Source: Kiloniellales bacterium (GTDB lineage: Bacteria > Pseudomonadota > Alphaproteobacteria > Kiloniellales > JAKSDN01). Taken from it: 34,965 nucleotides of DNA. This document shows, piece by piece, positions 34,229 through 34,965 of this stretch. Under the pieces are notes generated by a model. The model had not been told where the DNA came from and did not search any database. It saw only the letters and a list, made by a program, of their open reading frames with translations. The DNA lies in assembly GCA_028280455.1 (NCBI GenBank), contig JANQLT010000155.1, positions 1 through 34,965 of the forward strand, written 5' to 3'. The stretch's first letter is position 1, and each line of letters starts with the position of its first letter. A program made the translations under genes and the position numbers.

Positions 34229-34660
34229 TCAGCCGGCGGTGGCGCTCCCGTCGGCCTTGGCCTGAGCGCCGGTCGAGTCGGTCGGCAGCAGCCAGGCATC
34301 GCTGATGCCGGCCTTGGTCGCGCGCGAGACGGCGCTCTTGACGACCTCTTTCGGGAAGGGCCCGAAGACCACCCGGTACTGGGTGCGGCCCTCGACCTCG
34401 GCCTTGAGGATCTTGCAGCCCCAATCTGAGCGCTCGGCGATCAGGCGCTGGGCGCGGGTCTCGGTCTGGAAGCTGCCGATGACCACGAAGGCCGCGTCGC
34501 TCGCCCACTTGCCCTTGGCCTCGCCGGAGTCCGTCGAGCGGACCTGATACTTGTTGCCGCCGTCGGCCGCGCTGGCTTGGTCGACGAGCGCGCCGCCGAT
34601 CAGGCTAGCCGAGACCAGGGCAGCACCGATAAAGAGGGAGGGGCTCTTCATGGATTCCAC
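34229..34660 (-). CDS. Small exported SPOR-domain protein
   Basis: A 143-residue protein with a signal peptide (SPSLFIGAALVSASLIGGAL, cleavage near ASAA) and one SPOR domain at about 55-128: AFVVIGSFQTETRAQRLI, then YRVVFGPFPKEVVKSAVSRA and ISDAWLL. SPOR domains bind denuded peptidoglycan at the division site. Unlike FtsN-type proteins it has no membrane anchor or long linker, so it would be free in the periplasm. GTG at 34660 with AGGA 5 nt upstream is the likely start; ATG at 34651 is an alternative. A perfect CtrA-type box lies about 105 bp upstream. Confidence 0.82.
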   Translation of the reverse strand: MESMKSPSLFIGAALVSASLIGGALVDQASAADGGNKYQVRSTDSGEAKGKWASDAAFVVIGSFQTETRAQRLIAERSDWGCKILKAEVEGRTQYRVVFGPFPKEVVKSAVSRATKAGISDAWLLPTDSTGAQAKADGSATAG

Positions 34661-34765
34661 CGTTTTCCTGTGTTGGAGCGGGACAAGAGAGTGAGCCGGG
34701 CGACACGCGAGACGAGAGCGCTCGCGGTCCTGTTCCCCCGGCGAGCCGATTGTTGAGCAGGCCGC

Positions 34766-34781
34766 TTAAGGAAGGCTTAAC
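34766..34781. promoter_or_regulatory. CtrA-type binding site upstream of the SPOR gene
   Basis: TTAA (34766-34769), seven bases GGAAGGC, then TTAAC (34777-34781) is a perfect match to the TTAA-N7-TTAAC consensus of the alphaproteobacterial cell-cycle regulator CtrA. It lies in the gene-free stretch before the SPOR gene. CtrA control is inference from motif and position. Confidence 0.6.
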
Positions 34782-34819
34782 TCGCCGGCGCACCGGCCGC
34801 GCCGCGCCGACACAGAAAG

Positions 34820-34846
34820 GGCCCCCGCCCTTCGCGGGCGGGGGCC
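34820..34846 (-). terminator. Terminator hairpin upstream of the SPOR gene
   Basis: An 11-bp perfect stem, GGCCCCCGCCC (34820-34830) with GGGCGGGGGCC (34836-34846), has the 5-nt loop TTCGC. On the minus strand it is followed by TTTCTGTG. It would stop a minus-strand transcript entering from the right edge, insulating the SPOR gene. Confidence 0.65.
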
Positions 34847-34870
34847 ACGCAGGCATCCGCAGGGAGGCTA

Positions 34871-34883
34871 GAGCGTTTTCCGC
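34871..34883 (+). repeat. Dispersed intergenic repeat, copy B
   Basis: GAGCGTTTTCCGC, preceded by TA and followed by TGACGCGGAATCAC, so that TCCGC-TGAC-GCGGA forms a small palindrome. It is the same 13 bases as 2636-2648 in opposite orientation and resembles 25081-25094. Confidence 0.55.
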
Positions 34884-34907
34884 TGACGCGGAATCACGGC
34901 ACCGGCC

Positions 34908-34965
34908 CGCTCCCCCTCCCGGCCACCCACGGCAGTATCCTATTGGGTGGCCGGGAGGGGGAGCG
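34908..34965. repeat. Perfect 22-bp inverted repeat at the right edge
   Basis: Bases 34908-34929 are the exact reverse complement of 34944-34965, with a 14-nt spacer. The arms are pyrimidine/purine-rich (CGCTCCCCCTCCC...). The window ends on the last base of the right arm, so the full element may extend further. It could be a terminator-like hairpin or a palindromic repeat element. Confidence 0.7.

Noticed and set aside
34219..34235. GCCGGC-N5-GCCGGC between convergent stops
   Set aside because: A short stem that overlaps coding sequence and lacks a T run; not convincing as a terminator.

Overview
The window is GC-rich chromosomal DNA with dense, ordinary bacterial gene packing. The gene set (an AapJQMP-type amino-acid transporter, a class III cyclase, an 'ASHDLRQPLHA'-type hybrid histidine kinase, an Flp pilin and a perfect CtrA-type box) points to an alphaproteobacterium, probably of a Rhodospirillales-like lineage. 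That placement is inference. No tRNA, rRNA, CRISPR array, transposase or phage gene was seen.

Layout. 1-690: a solitary Flp pilin gene with its own promoter, framed by three near-identical terminators; the first looks like the 3' flank of a second pilin gene just outside the window. 775-2628: a membrane adenylate cyclase. 2695-10128 (minus): a tyrosine/phenylalanine catabolic operon, hpd-phhA-hmgA-fah, whose last gene overlaps the start of a five-PAS hybrid histidine kinase; an Lrp/AsnC regulator is divergent at 10274-10783. 10854-12929 (minus): a chemoreceptor with an HBM-like sensor. 13210-19043 (minus): a dipeptide/oligopeptide ABC operon (Tat-exported binding protein, two permeases, one fused double ATPase). 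19430-20653 (minus): a hydrolase-OsmC fusion, divergent from a Nudix hydrolase. 21440-25083 (plus): cysteine synthase, AlaX-like editing protein, mercaptopyruvate sulfurtransferase and a double-GNAT protein. 25081-25365: a nested palindromic repeat element. 25394-29646 (minus): aapJQMP. 29897-33745 (plus): metC joined to modABC. 33850-34965: a small unknown protein, a SPOR-domain protein with a CtrA-type box upstream, and a perfect 22-bp inverted repeat at the window edge.

How the genes fit together. Much of the window concerns amino-acid and peptide supply: two importers, a complete phenylalanine-to-homogentisate route with ring cleavage, and two sets of sulfur amino-acid genes (cysK/sseA and metC). 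The signalling genes (cyclase, hybrid kinase, chemoreceptor) lie among them. The most unusual arrangements are the kinase coupled to the homogentisate operon, the metC-modABC transcription unit, three gene fusions, and a dispersed family of short palindromic intergenic repeats. I see no single, clearly undescribed multi-gene system; the kinase-homogentisate coupling is the best candidate for new biology.
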